Of a DNA stretch of 5,181 bases, positions 1-4,865 are shown in pieces. The notes below the pieces were generated by a model. That model worked only from the letters and a program-made list of their open reading frames with translations, had not been told where the DNA came from and made no database searches. Both the position numbers and the translations under genes were made by a program. Source of the DNA: Anaerolineales bacterium (GTDB taxonomy: Bacteria > Chloroflexota > Anaerolineae > Anaerolineales > Villigracilaceae); contig JADGQD010000146.1 in assembly GCA_017882065.1 (NCBI GenBank), positions 1-5,181 of the forward strand, given 5' to 3'. Position 1 is the first letter of the stretch. Each line of letters begins with the position of its first letter.

Positions 1-68
1 CCCTCGCCGCCCACATGGAAGCCAGCCTTCAATTGGTCTGCTTCTGTGAGCGTAAAGAACCTGCTCAT
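1..68 (-). CDS. Possible 5' end of a gene cut by the left edge (unrecognised)
   Basis: An ATG at 68-66 opens a minus-strand frame that stays open to the window edge, giving 22 residues beginning MSRFFTLTEADQLK. An in-frame TAG lies a short way upstream, so this is the first ATG available. A GGTGG sequence abuts the ATG, too close for a normal ribosome-binding site, and AGGGG lies about 14 nt upstream. The strand agrees with every other gene here. The FTLxEA pattern is loosely like the N-terminus of DUF2203 proteins, but the following residues do not clearly continue that match, so I assign no function. Plus-strand frames over the same bases run in from the left edge and stop at 89 and 108. 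The end of a plus-strand gene therefore cannot be excluded. Confidence 0.25.
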   Translation of the reverse strand, partial: MSRFFTLTEADQLKAGFHVGGE

Positions 69-106
69 CCACCTGACAAATGCCCCTGACGGTCTGCAAC
101 ACGGCT

Positions 107-124
107 AAAAAAGGACCCGGCCGG
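107..124 (-). terminator. Weak terminator-like site after the YggT gene
   Basis: On the minus strand a self-complementary CCGGCCGG core (124-117) is followed, after four bases, by a run of six T (112-107). This lies 50 to 70 nt beyond the YggT stop codon. The GC-rich core leaves little room for a loop, so a stable intrinsic terminator hairpin is doubtful. It is listed because of the T-run and its position. Confidence 0.2.
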
Positions 125-174
125 TTACCATCCTATTTGCATTTATCAGCCGCAATGTCCATCCTGTTTCCTTT

Positions 175-576
175 TTATTGATGAGTGTGCTGATCGGTGG
201 TGGTTGTCTCCGTGACGGGTCCACGCGGGCGATAGAAGATCAACCAGATGATTCTTTCAAGCGCCCATCCGATCAAGGCATACACCACCATGGCGATCAC
301 GGTTGAGATTTCCAGCACCATGCCACCGGCTGAGGGTGTCGCGGTCAACCCTGCAAAGGGGAACAAGAAAAGGCCGGTGAAACCATAAACGAAAACGGCA
401 ATCGGGCTGGACGGATTGGCCGCGATCAGTTTCAAGAAGAAGCGCAGCGCGAACAGAGCCTCGAGTATTCCCAGAAACAGCCAGACCAACTGGGTGGCTT
501 TGAAGGTAAAAATACGTCGTTCCCGTTCCGGTTCTTTTTGGGTCGTCTGAACTTCTGATTCTGTGTTGGTTTGCAT
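175..576 (-). CDS. YggT-family small integral membrane protein
   Basis: The predicted product has 133 residues. A polar, charged N-terminus (1-25, rich in Thr, Gln, Glu and Arg) is followed by hydrophobic segments at about 27-50, 57-76 and 86-115, then a Thr/His-rich tail. The stretch ALRFFLKLIAANPSSP followed by a hydrophobic segment with FPFAGL matches the core of the YggT family (Pfam YGGT), here as a single unit. YggT-like proteins are inner-membrane proteins of poorly defined function. In bacteria with a single membrane they often sit near division or stress genes. I chose the ATG at 576 because AAGGAG stands about 7 nt upstream. An earlier in-frame ATG at 627 would add 17 residues without family resemblance and has no such site. 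The gene is the last clear member of the CsbD/DUF3494/GlsB/YggT series and follows GlsB after 123 nt. Confidence 0.8.
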   Translation of the reverse strand: MQTNTESEVQTTQKEPERERRIFTFKATQLVWLFLGILEALFALRFFLKLIAANPSSPIAVFVYGFTGLFLFPFAGLTATPSAGGMVLEISTVIAMVVYALIGWALERIIWLIFYRPRGPVTETTTTDQHTHQ

Positions 577-638
577 TTTGATCTCCTTTTTGAGCATGTG
601 GTCCCTGGCGAAAGTTGAAGGAACCATCTGTGTGGTTG

Positions 639-664
639 GCAGGGGTGCTGTGACGCACCCCTGC
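639..664. repeat. Perfect intercistronic hairpin between GlsB and YggT genes
   Basis: GCAGGGGTGC (639-648) and GCACCCCTGC (655-664) form a perfect 10-bp stem around a 6-nt loop. Neither strand has a T-run after it, so it is not a standard intrinsic terminator. It lies in the likely transcript 63 nt before the YggT start. It may be an mRNA-stabilising or processing structure, or a protein-binding palindrome. Confidence 0.6.
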
Positions 665-699
665 TCGTCGGATCGTATATGAGATGAAAATTGACCGGG

Positions 700-954
700 T
701 TATCGTCTGTGGGTGATCAGGTGGACGATCGCCAGCAGGATGATGGCACCCAGCAGTGTCACCAGCATGGTTGGAATGGTGATCGCATCGTTGATCGTCC
801 CGACGTGAAAGATGGGGGTGAGGAAGTAACCAGCCAGGAATGCGCCCAGGACGGCCACAATGATGTTGATCAGCAGGTTCGAACGGTCATGCATGATCTC
901 AGTCGCTATCCAGCCGATCACTGCAGCAACGATAAGATATATAAGAAGGTTCAT
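700..954 (-). CDS. GlsB/YeaQ/YmgE family stress-response membrane protein
   Basis: The 84-residue product is almost entirely hydrophobic, with three predicted membrane segments at about 2-19, 27-49 and 58-80. A short MHDRSN turn separates the first two, and the end is basic (THRR). The GW(I)A motif near residue 14 and the NIIVAVLGAFLAGYFL segment match the transglycosylase-associated / GlsB-YeaQ-YmgE family. These are small inner-membrane proteins often induced by stress, with no proven biochemical activity. The start at 954 is supported by AGGAG about 7 nt upstream. The ORF extends upstream to 1104 in frame, but those residues lack family similarity and cross a strong hairpin. It lies 153 nt after the upstream DUF3494 gene. 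A TATACT hexamer (994-989, minus) could give it a promoter of its own. Confidence 0.85.
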   Translation of the reverse strand: MNLLIYLIVAAVIGWIATEIMHDRSNLLINIIVAVLGAFLAGYFLTPIFHVGTINDAITIPTMLVTLLGAIILLAIVHLITHRR

Positions 955-1054
955 TTTTATCTCCTGTGTGAATGTTTGATTTGCCCCGAGTATACCGTGT
1001 TTTTTTGTTAATCCATACCCCTTCTCAGGGGAGAAGGGGTATGGCACCACTCCA
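955..1054 (-). repeat. Leader-plus-hairpin repeat, copy 1 (before GlsB gene)
   Basis: In the transcribed direction this copy holds GGAGTGGTG, a perfect 14-bp stem (1013-1026 with 1031-1044, loop AGGG), ATTAACAAAAAAACA, and then ACATTCACACAGGAGATAAAA leading into the GlsB start. The same parts in the same order precede the DUF3494 gene at 1962. This copy has about 25 extra bases (roughly 973-997) between the A-run and the ribosome-binding segment, and these contain TATACT. No T-run follows the hairpin on either strand, so it is not a typical terminator. Confidence 0.7.
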
Positions 1055-1107
1055 GCAAGACTTTCGCGAGAGGCAATGGATTCGATTGCCGCCTTCGAGC
1101 GCACGCC

Positions 1108-1962
1108 TTACTGGGGGATGGCACCCTTGTTGCCGCCCTTGCGGCCCGGGTTCCCGGGCGTCCCGCCGAGCTCGTCATTCGACCGGCTCTTATCGCCCTG
1201 GTTGCACTTGCTGCCACCGCCGTTGCCACCGCTACCCCCGCAACCGACGACGCTGGTGCCCGTCATCGTCACTGCGGCTTTCGCGAAGGCATCACCGAAA
1301 AAGGTTCCACGGGTGATGGTGATGGCGTCACCCGCGAGAATCGTTCCCACGAAGTTCGAATCCGTCAGTGTCGCGGCCTGGGCGACCCACCAGGTCACGT
1401 TGCACGGCACTCCGCCGCCGGTCATGACCACTGAGAAATTGGTGCCCGTGAGGGCGCCGGTCCCGAGGGTCCCGACCTTGAAGATCCAGGTCCCGTTCGA
1501 GGGCCCTTGGAGCGTCAATGTACCCGTCAACGTTGCCGCCGCGTCAAAGCAGTAGACACCGGGCGTAGTAAGAGTCACGCCAGCGAGGGTGCCTGTCAAG
1601 ACCGTGTCGCACTTCATCGCCGCGAGCCGATCGTACTCGGCGATGAAGGCCTGCATAGCCTGCTTGGCGACCCCGTCTCCCGCGTGAACCGTCCCCGTAA
1701 TCGTACAATTGGTCTGCGTGACCGCAGTGCCGGGGTAGACGCCCACGTCTCCGGTGATAGTGGAATCGGTGCAGGTCACTGCCGTACCAGCCAGAACCGC
1801 GAATCCCGAAACCTGTTTGGGCGCGGGCGCGGCCAAGGGTGCAGCGTGGACGACTCCGCCCATCAGGCTGAACCCGAACGCCAGTGCGAGGCAAATGCTT
1901 CCCGCAGAAATGGCGAGTTTTGTCAAACGCCTGAGATTGTAGTTATTTCCCAAGGTATTCAT
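1108..1962 (-). CDS. Secreted DUF3494 (ice-binding-like) protein with Gly-rich tail, no cell-wall anchor
   Basis: The 284-residue precursor has a basic N-terminus (RRLTK, 11-15), a hydrophobic core and a likely signal peptidase I site after VVHA (residue 40). Residues about 51-241 match the DUF3494 ice-binding-like beta-solenoid (PF11999): FAVLAGTAV near the start, TGDVGVYPGTAVT, TVHAGDGVA, LTTPGVYCF, GTWIFKVGT, PCNVTWWV and FVGTILA. This family includes secreted ice-binding proteins of cold-living microbes, but members also occur in mesophiles and may act as adhesins. After the domain comes a 43-residue tail rich in Gly, Asn and Lys, ending with Gly-X-Y-like triplets (GTP GNP GRK). It has no LPxTG motif or C-terminal membrane segment, so the protein is probably released or held non-covalently. 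There are seven Cys in the mature part, including C241 and C253 around the domain end. AGGAGA lies about 7 nt upstream of the start. It follows CsbD after 77 nt. Confidence 0.88.
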   Translation of the reverse strand: MNTLGNNYNLRRLTKLAISAGSICLALAFGFSLMGGVVHAAPLAAPAPKQVSGFAVLAGTAVTCTDSTITGDVGVYPGTAVTQTNCTITGTVHAGDGVAKQAMQAFIAEYDRLAAMKCDTVLTGTLAGVTLTTPGVYCFDAAATLTGTLTLQGPSNGTWIFKVGTLGTGALTGTNFSVVMTGGGVPCNVTWWVAQAATLTDSNFVGTILAGDAITITRGTFFGDAFAKAAVTMTGTSVVGCGGSGGNGGGSKCNQGDKSRSNDELGGTPGNPGRKGGNKGAIPQ

Positions 1963-2038
1963 CTTTATCTCCTATGTGAATGTTTTTTTGTTGATCCAAC
2001 CCCCTTCTCAGGGGAGAAGGGGTTGGGACACCACTCCG
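1963..2038 (-). repeat. Leader-plus-hairpin repeat, copy 2 (before DUF3494 gene)
   Basis: This copy holds GGAGTGGTG, an imperfect stem (1996-2009 with 2014-2027, loop AGGG, single-base bulges in the outer part), ATCAACAAAAAAACA and TTCACATAGGAGATAAAG directly before the start at 1962. It fills almost the whole gap between the CsbD stop and the DUF3494 start. Compared with copy 1, the outer stem changes on both arms (CCATA/TATGG to CCAA/TTGG), so pairing is kept while the sequence differs. The repeat supplies the ribosome-binding site of the gene. Confidence 0.7.
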
Positions 2039-2039
2039 G

Positions 2040-2279
2040 TCATTTACCGGGGGTTTTTACAGTTTTCTTTTTCAGACTGGCCTCATACTCCTTCACGTGC
2101 TTATCGATTTCCTCGACTGCGCGCTGGCGGGTATAACCATACTTTTCCTGAAGCACGCCGACGAAGACGTCGTACTTGCCGGCGGCCCGATCCAGATCGT
2201 TGTCGGTGAGTTTGCCCCACCACGCTTTGGCCTCGCCTCGGATTTGTTTCCACTGGCCTTCGAATATATCTTTGTTCAT
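2040..2279 (-). CDS. CsbD-family stress protein
   Basis: The 79-residue hydrophilic protein has the CsbD-like pattern throughout: a start of MNKDIFEGQWKQIRGEAK, then WWGKLTDNDLDRAAGKYD, then a GVLQEKYGYT helix and a charged C-terminal helix. CsbD-like proteins are small general-stress proteins (sigma-B-dependent in Bacillus) of unknown biochemical function, usually 60 to 70 residues long. The extra length here is a Lys-rich tail (SLKKKTVKTPGK). GGAGAA lies about 5 nt before the ATG at 2279. It follows the receiver-domain gene after 113 nt and precedes the secreted DUF3494 gene, which fits a stress-induced transcription unit. Confidence 0.9.
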   Translation of the reverse strand: MNKDIFEGQWKQIRGEAKAWWGKLTDNDLDRAAGKYDVFVGVLQEKYGYTRQRAVEEIDKHVKEYEASLKKKTVKTPGK

Positions 2280-2303
2280 AATGTTCTCCTCTTAATCCTT
2301 CGG

Positions 2304-2343
2304 AAAAGCTTCCCCTGCTGTTTATGCCGGCGCTCCGGGAAGC
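2304..2343 (-). terminator. Possible weak terminator or attenuator after the receiver-domain gene
   Basis: On the minus strand GCTTCCC (2343-2337) can pair with GGGAAGC (2314-2308) across a 22-nt loop, and TTTT follows (2307-2304). The 7-bp stem and short T-run are weak. The site lies between the receiver-domain stop and the CsbD start, so it could lower read-through into the stress genes instead of stopping it fully. Confidence 0.3.
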
Positions 2344-2392
2344 GTAGCGCGACGGTTTTTCATGTCCTTCCCATCTCATCAGCCAGGTGACA

Positions 2393-2761
2393 TTAATTAA
2401 TAATAACACTCTCTGCAACGGCACGCAAGTGTTCGGCCACACGCTCAGGCGTCTCACCTTTACTGATAAACGCATCGGCGCCGGCGGAGAGTGCGGCTTG
2501 CCGGGTGTCCAGATGGCTGATGATGACAATGACCAGCGCGGGCGGGCAGGCCTTTCGGAGTTCTTCAAGAGCCGCACCAGGCGCGCTGGGGAGTAAATCC
2601 CAATCCACCAACAACATGTCGGTGCGGCTGACTGGCGCCTGGGCTAACGTGGTGGACCAATCGGCCGCTTCGCCAGCTACTTCCATCTTCAGATCAAGTA
2701 GGAGTAGACGAAGGGCGGAGCGCTCTTTGGGTTTGGCATCGGCTAAATACACGCGGGTCAT
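2393..2761 (-). CDS. Stand-alone response-regulator receiver domain
   Basis: The 122-residue protein is one REC domain with no output domain. It has MTRVYLADAKPKERSALRLL at the start, the likely phosphoacceptor D53 in LLVDWDLLP, the conserved Ser at S82 in VIIS, and the conserved Lys K101 in AFISKGE. The loop LPSAPGAALEELRKACP is typical of NarL-like receiver domains. The acidic pair that binds Mg2+ is LADA, so only D8 is present and the second acid is Ala (A9), which may weaken phosphorylation. Without a DNA-binding domain it probably acts through a partner protein or as a phosphate sink. No histidine kinase is in the window. The ATG at 2761 has no clear Shine-Dalgarno site. A -10-like TAAGAT ends 6 nt before it, which suggests leaderless transcription. 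It is the first gene of the left-hand unit. Confidence 0.88.
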   Translation of the reverse strand: MTRVYLADAKPKERSALRLLLLDLKMEVAGEAADWSTTLAQAPVSRTDMLLVDWDLLPSAPGAALEELRKACPPALVIVIISHLDTRQAALSAGADAFISKGETPERVAEHLRAVAESVIIN

Positions 2762-2890
2762 AAACTCATCTTACACCAAACCCTCCCCGGCCACATCCAT
2801 CGACTGGGGAGTATTTGTCTCCGCCACTTGGGGGAGGAGTCAAGCTGCATGGGTTTAATGAACTGCTTTGTGGATTCCATGTTATCCCCA
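2759..2890 (-). repeat. 132-bp promoter-region direct repeat, copy A
   Basis: This stretch aligns without gaps to 4952-5083, with about 12 differences in 132 bases. It begins at the start codon of the receiver-domain gene and runs upstream. It contains an inverted pair CTCCCC (2783-2788) and GGGGAG (2806-2811). In the transcribed direction it also has two similar tracts, CTCCCCCAAGTGG and CTCCCCAGTCGATGG, resembling a tandem operator, and a TTGACT hexamer further upstream. Its position before two minus-strand units points to a shared regulatory cassette. Confidence 0.8.
2762..2773 (-). promoter_or_regulatory. Putative -10 element just before the receiver-domain start
   Basis: TAAGAT (2773-2768, minus) matches TATAAT at four of six positions and ends six bases before the ATG. 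Transcription would start at or next to the start codon. The hexamer at 17-nt spacing (ATGTGG) is a poor -35, so activation by a bound protein is likely. The same TGTAAGAT sequence is kept in the second copy of the repeat at 4961-4966. Confidence 0.4.
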
Positions 2891-2923
2891 AGGAACGTCC
2901 CCGCGACCGGGTTTTCAGACTGC

Positions 2924-2965
2924 CACAATCGCCCTCAGAAAAAACCTGAGGGTGATTGTGTTTTT
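2924..2965 (+). terminator. Strong plus-strand intrinsic terminator with no gene in front
   Basis: CACAATCGCCCTCAG (2924-2938) pairs with CTGAGGGTGATTGTG (2946-2960) in a 15-bp stem with one G-U pair, around a seven-base A-rich loop. TTTTT follows at 2961-2965. On the minus strand no T-run follows the stem, so it works best on plus-strand transcripts. No supported plus-strand gene lies to its left. It could end a small RNA or stop antisense transcription. If it also acts on minus-strand RNA, it would separate the sortase unit from the receiver-domain unit. Confidence 0.7.
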
Positions 2966-3085
2966 AATCCACGTATCTGTGAGGAATATCTTAAAAAGAT
3001 TCCTGGTTTATGCTGTGCAGGATTAAGTTATTAATATCAGAAGACAATTTGCTTGGCGGGAAAATTTTTATTACTACAATTGCTC
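2966..3085. other. Gene-free, AT-rich spacer after the sortase gene
   Basis: I see no supported gene here. It contains an imperfect inverted repeat (GGAATATCTT at 2983-2992 with AAGATTCC at 2996-3003, two-base bulge) without a T-run on either strand, and AT-rich sequence just after the sortase stop. Together with the repeat and terminator to its left it makes the 324-bp gap between the two transcription units. No clear terminator for the sortase transcript was found. Confidence 0.5.
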
Positions 3086-3856
3086 TCACTGGCTGCGCGT
3101 CGCGTAAACGACCGTGCGGTGATCGAACTGGCCCTTGACGATGCCTCCAGCGCAGGTGATGAGCGTCAGGTGGGAGAGGTCGTCGAGCGCCGGCTGTGGT
3201 CCAGTGCCGGAAACCGGCCCGGCACCGAAGATCTGTGTAAGCACCGCCGGGTCGGAAGCCTCTTGGATGGAGTAGACCTTAATCTGGTCAACAATGAAGC
3301 GAATGTCAATGGTGGTATTTTTGACGTGGACGATGATCAGGTCACCGGGATGGAGATCCTGGAGGTGAGCGAAGATCTCGGGTTTTCCAAGCGGATTGTT
3401 GACGTGCCCGGCAAACGTGGCCGTGCCTGGCTCGCCCGGGATGCCACTGCCGCGATACCAGAATGCCGTATACCAGACCGGATCGCCACTCGGACCTTTT
3501 GGCGCATCCATCACATTTCCCGATGTGAGTCCGACTCCAAGCACGGGGGCATTGACCTTGAGTAAAGGAATCTGAAGCTCGAGCGGCACGTCTACAGGCC
3601 CAGCCCTTAGGTCGAGGTTCGAATCAAAGGACGGTCCGAGGACAAAGAGTGTGGGTGTCGGTTGAACTGTCGGTTGAACTGTCGGTTGAATTGTCGGCTG
3701 AACTGTCGGCTGAACCGATGGCAATAGCATAGGAGACGGGGGAGGCGCTGGCTGGGCCTCCCCCATCTCCTTGTTTCCGCATCCCGCAAGCACTGCCGCA
3801 ATGACCAGAACGGTCGCGAGGCAACCGAGCGAACTGCGGCGAGTGAGAAACCTCAT
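3086..3856 (-). CDS. Class F-like sortase with lipoprotein signal peptide
   Basis: The 256-residue precursor has a basic N-terminus, a hydrophobic segment and a lipobox LAGC (Cys26), so it should be lipidated and held on the outer face of the membrane. A Pro-rich linker with five VQPT-type repeats (about 48-67) follows. The catalytic domain runs from about residue 95 to the end. His151 lies in TFAGHVNN, Cys235 in LTLITCAGG and Arg247 in FDHRTVVYA, so the full sortase triad is present. WYRGSGIPGEPG and LHPGDLIIVH also fit class F/D/E-type enzymes. Sortases cut LPxTG-like signals and join the protein to the cell envelope. The likely substrate is the LPSTG protein just upstream, which ends 19 nt before this ATG. 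A GTG at 3865 is an alternative start. Neither has a good Shine-Dalgarno site, so translational coupling is likely. Confidence 0.88.
   Translation of the reverse strand: MRFLTRRSSLGCLATVLVIAAVLAGCGNKEMGEAQPAPPPSPMLLPSVQPTVQPTIQPTVQPTVQPTPTLFVLGPSFDSNLDLRAGPVDVPLELQIPLLKVNAPVLGVGLTSGNVMDAPKGPSGDPVWYTAFWYRGSGIPGEPGTATFAGHVNNPLGKPEIFAHLQDLHPGDLIIVHVKNTTIDIRFIVDQIKVYSIQEASDPAVLTQIFGAGPVSGTGPQPALDDLSHLTLITCAGGIVKGQFDHRTVVYATRSQ
3658..3717 (-). repeat. Five 12-bp tandem repeats coding the sortase linker
   Basis: Five units of the plus-strand form TCGGTTGAACTG (3658-3717) differ at one to three bases each and code for V/I-Q-P-T repeats. They form the flexible spacer between the lipid anchor and the catalytic domain. 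Unit number may vary between strains by replication slippage. Confidence 0.8.
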
Positions 3857-3868
3857 AGTTCGCACAAT

Positions 3869-3880
3869 AATAACGTTATT
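3869..3880. repeat. 12-bp perfect palindrome at the DUF3494/sortase junction
   Basis: AATAACGTTATT is its own reverse complement and includes the stop codon of the LPSTG protein, just before the sortase start. It could be a chance feature of AT-rich junction sequence or a binding or pausing site. No further evidence supports a role. Confidence 0.4.
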
Positions 3881-4865
3881 GCTTCGGCAGATGGGTGCGG
3901 CGGTATTCTCGAACGCCTAAGACCAAAGCTATGGCGCTGAAGCCACCGACGATCACCAGAAGACTCCAGGGGAAATCCTCGTTTCGTATGGGAGCGCCGC
4001 CAGTGCTCGGCAAACCAGTGACTTTACGCGGCGTGGCCGTCGGCGCACCCGCCGACAGCGCGGCGGCCGTGGCCGTCTTCGCGGCCGGCGACAGCGCGGC
4101 GGCCGTGGCCGTCTTCGCGGCCGGCGGCAGCGCGGCGGCCGTGGCCGTCTTCGCGGCCGGCGGCAGCGCGAGGCAGATCGCACCGGTTATGGTGTTGGAT
4201 TGCAACGTCACTGCACCAGTGTACGCCAAGGCTCGACCGTTCAAGGTTGCGCCGGTCGCCAGGCTGATGGACGTGGATGCGAGAATATTTCCTATCAACG
4301 AAGTGTATGTACCGAGAGTCGCGGAACTGACCACCCGCCACCACACGTTGCATGGGTCGCCACCCACAACATTGGCGGTGCCTGAAGTTTTGAGAGTGGC
4401 CGCTGACTTGAAAATCCAGACGCCTGACCCACTAAGAGTGAGCATTCCCGACAACTCAAAGGCATCTGCACAGTAGACGCCTGGTACGAGGGTTGCTCCA
4501 ACCAGATCCTTAATGCCGGGGTAGGTGGTAGTGCAACCCTGGTCGAGAGCATCGAATGCAGCGCTGTTACCAATCTGAGCGGCAGCCGCGTTGGCATCAG
4601 CTGTATGGATCGTGCCTGGAGGACTGACGCTACCCGGAGGAAAGCCAGTGACTGCGGAGCCTGGAATGACACCCAGATCTCCCGGCATGGTAGTCGAGCC
4701 AGTATTGGTCACTGTCTGGCCACCCAGAACGGAGTAACTCTCCGCCGCACCCAGGTTGGGCGAGGTGGCCGCGAGCGGGCCTGCAGACACATTGAATGAT
4801 AGACCTGCCAATGCAAGGGCCATCACCAGGATGATTGAAATCGTTAGAACTTTTAGTTTGTTCAT
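3876..4865 (-). CDS. LPSTG-anchored DUF3494 (ice-binding-like) surface protein
   Basis: The 329-residue precursor has a signal peptide (KLK, hydrophobic 7-24, likely cut after VSA at 28). The DUF3494 domain spans about 37-231 and follows the family closely: LGAAESYSVLGGQTVTNTG, PGDLGVIPGSAVTGFPPG, TIHTADANAAAAQ, LVPGVYCADAFELSG, VWIFKSAATL, PCNVWWRV, SATLGTYTSLIGNILA, TGATLNGRALA and GAVTLQSNTITG. A stalk of ALPPAAKTATAA-type repeats (about 233-277) leads to LPSTG (285-289), a hydrophobic segment (about 298-318) and a basic tail (REYRRTHLPKQ), a complete sortase signal. The protein should be exported and covalently attached by the sortase encoded directly downstream. Ice binding or adhesion are both possible roles. 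I chose the ATG at 4865 because AGGAGGAGG stands about 9 nt upstream. An in-frame ATG at 4901 would add a non-signal-like extension. Confidence 0.9.
   Translation of the reverse strand: MNKLKVLTISIILVMALALAGLSFNVSAGPLAATSPNLGAAESYSVLGGQTVTNTGSTTMPGDLGVIPGSAVTGFPPGSVSPPGTIHTADANAAAAQIGNSAAFDALDQGCTTTYPGIKDLVGATLVPGVYCADAFELSGMLTLSGSGVWIFKSAATLKTSGTANVVGGDPCNVWWRVVSSATLGTYTSLIGNILASTSISLATGATLNGRALAYTGAVTLQSNTITGAICLALPPAAKTATAAALPPAAKTATAAALSPAAKTATAAALSAGAPTATPRKVTGLPSTGGAPIRNEDFPWSLLVIVGGFSAIALVLGVREYRRTHLPKQ
4051..4170 (-). repeat. 36-bp tandem repeats coding the surface-protein stalk
   Basis: Three full units (4051-4086, 4087-4122, 4123-4158) differ at only one or two bases, and a partial fourth unit runs to 4170. 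Each codes for a 12-residue Ala/Pro/Lys/Thr block. A more diverged partial unit lies on the C-terminal side (4031-4050). Near-identity at the DNA level suggests recent expansion. The very high GC content contrasts with the flanking domain. Confidence 0.9.

Noticed and set aside
1013..1044. Hairpin considered as the intrinsic terminator of the secreted DUF3494 gene
   Set aside because: On the minus strand the stem is followed by ATTAACAAAAAAA and not a T-run. The related copy at 1996-2027 has the same downstream sequence and lies just before a ribosome-binding site.
1076..1555. Plus-strand ORF with a Pro-rich start, opposite the secreted DUF3494 gene
   Set aside because: It is a shadow of the opposite strand in GC-rich sequence, with no family resemblance.
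2101..2577. Minus-strand ORF overlapping the CsbD and receiver-domain genes in another frame
   Set aside because: It overlaps two well-supported genes in the wrong frame and resembles no known protein.
2828..3034. Plus-strand ORF starting in repeat copy A, with a good GGGGGAGGAG site before ATG 2849 and a matching peptide start MGLMNCFV in copy B
   Set aside because: The frame runs through the strong terminator hairpin. In the stretch shared by the two copies the base differences after the ATG all change the amino acid (D/N, M/R, P/L), and the copy B frame stops after 15 codons. This does not look like a conserved peptide.
4031..4170. Regular 36-bp repeats considered as a CRISPR array
   Set aside because: The units are head to tail with no unique spacers and lie in frame inside a protein-coding gene.
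3895..4476. Long plus-strand ORF opposite the LPSTG protein, rich in Ala and Val
   Set aside because: It is antisense to a clear DUF3494 gene and owes its length to the GC-rich tandem repeats. It shows no domain and no convincing start site.
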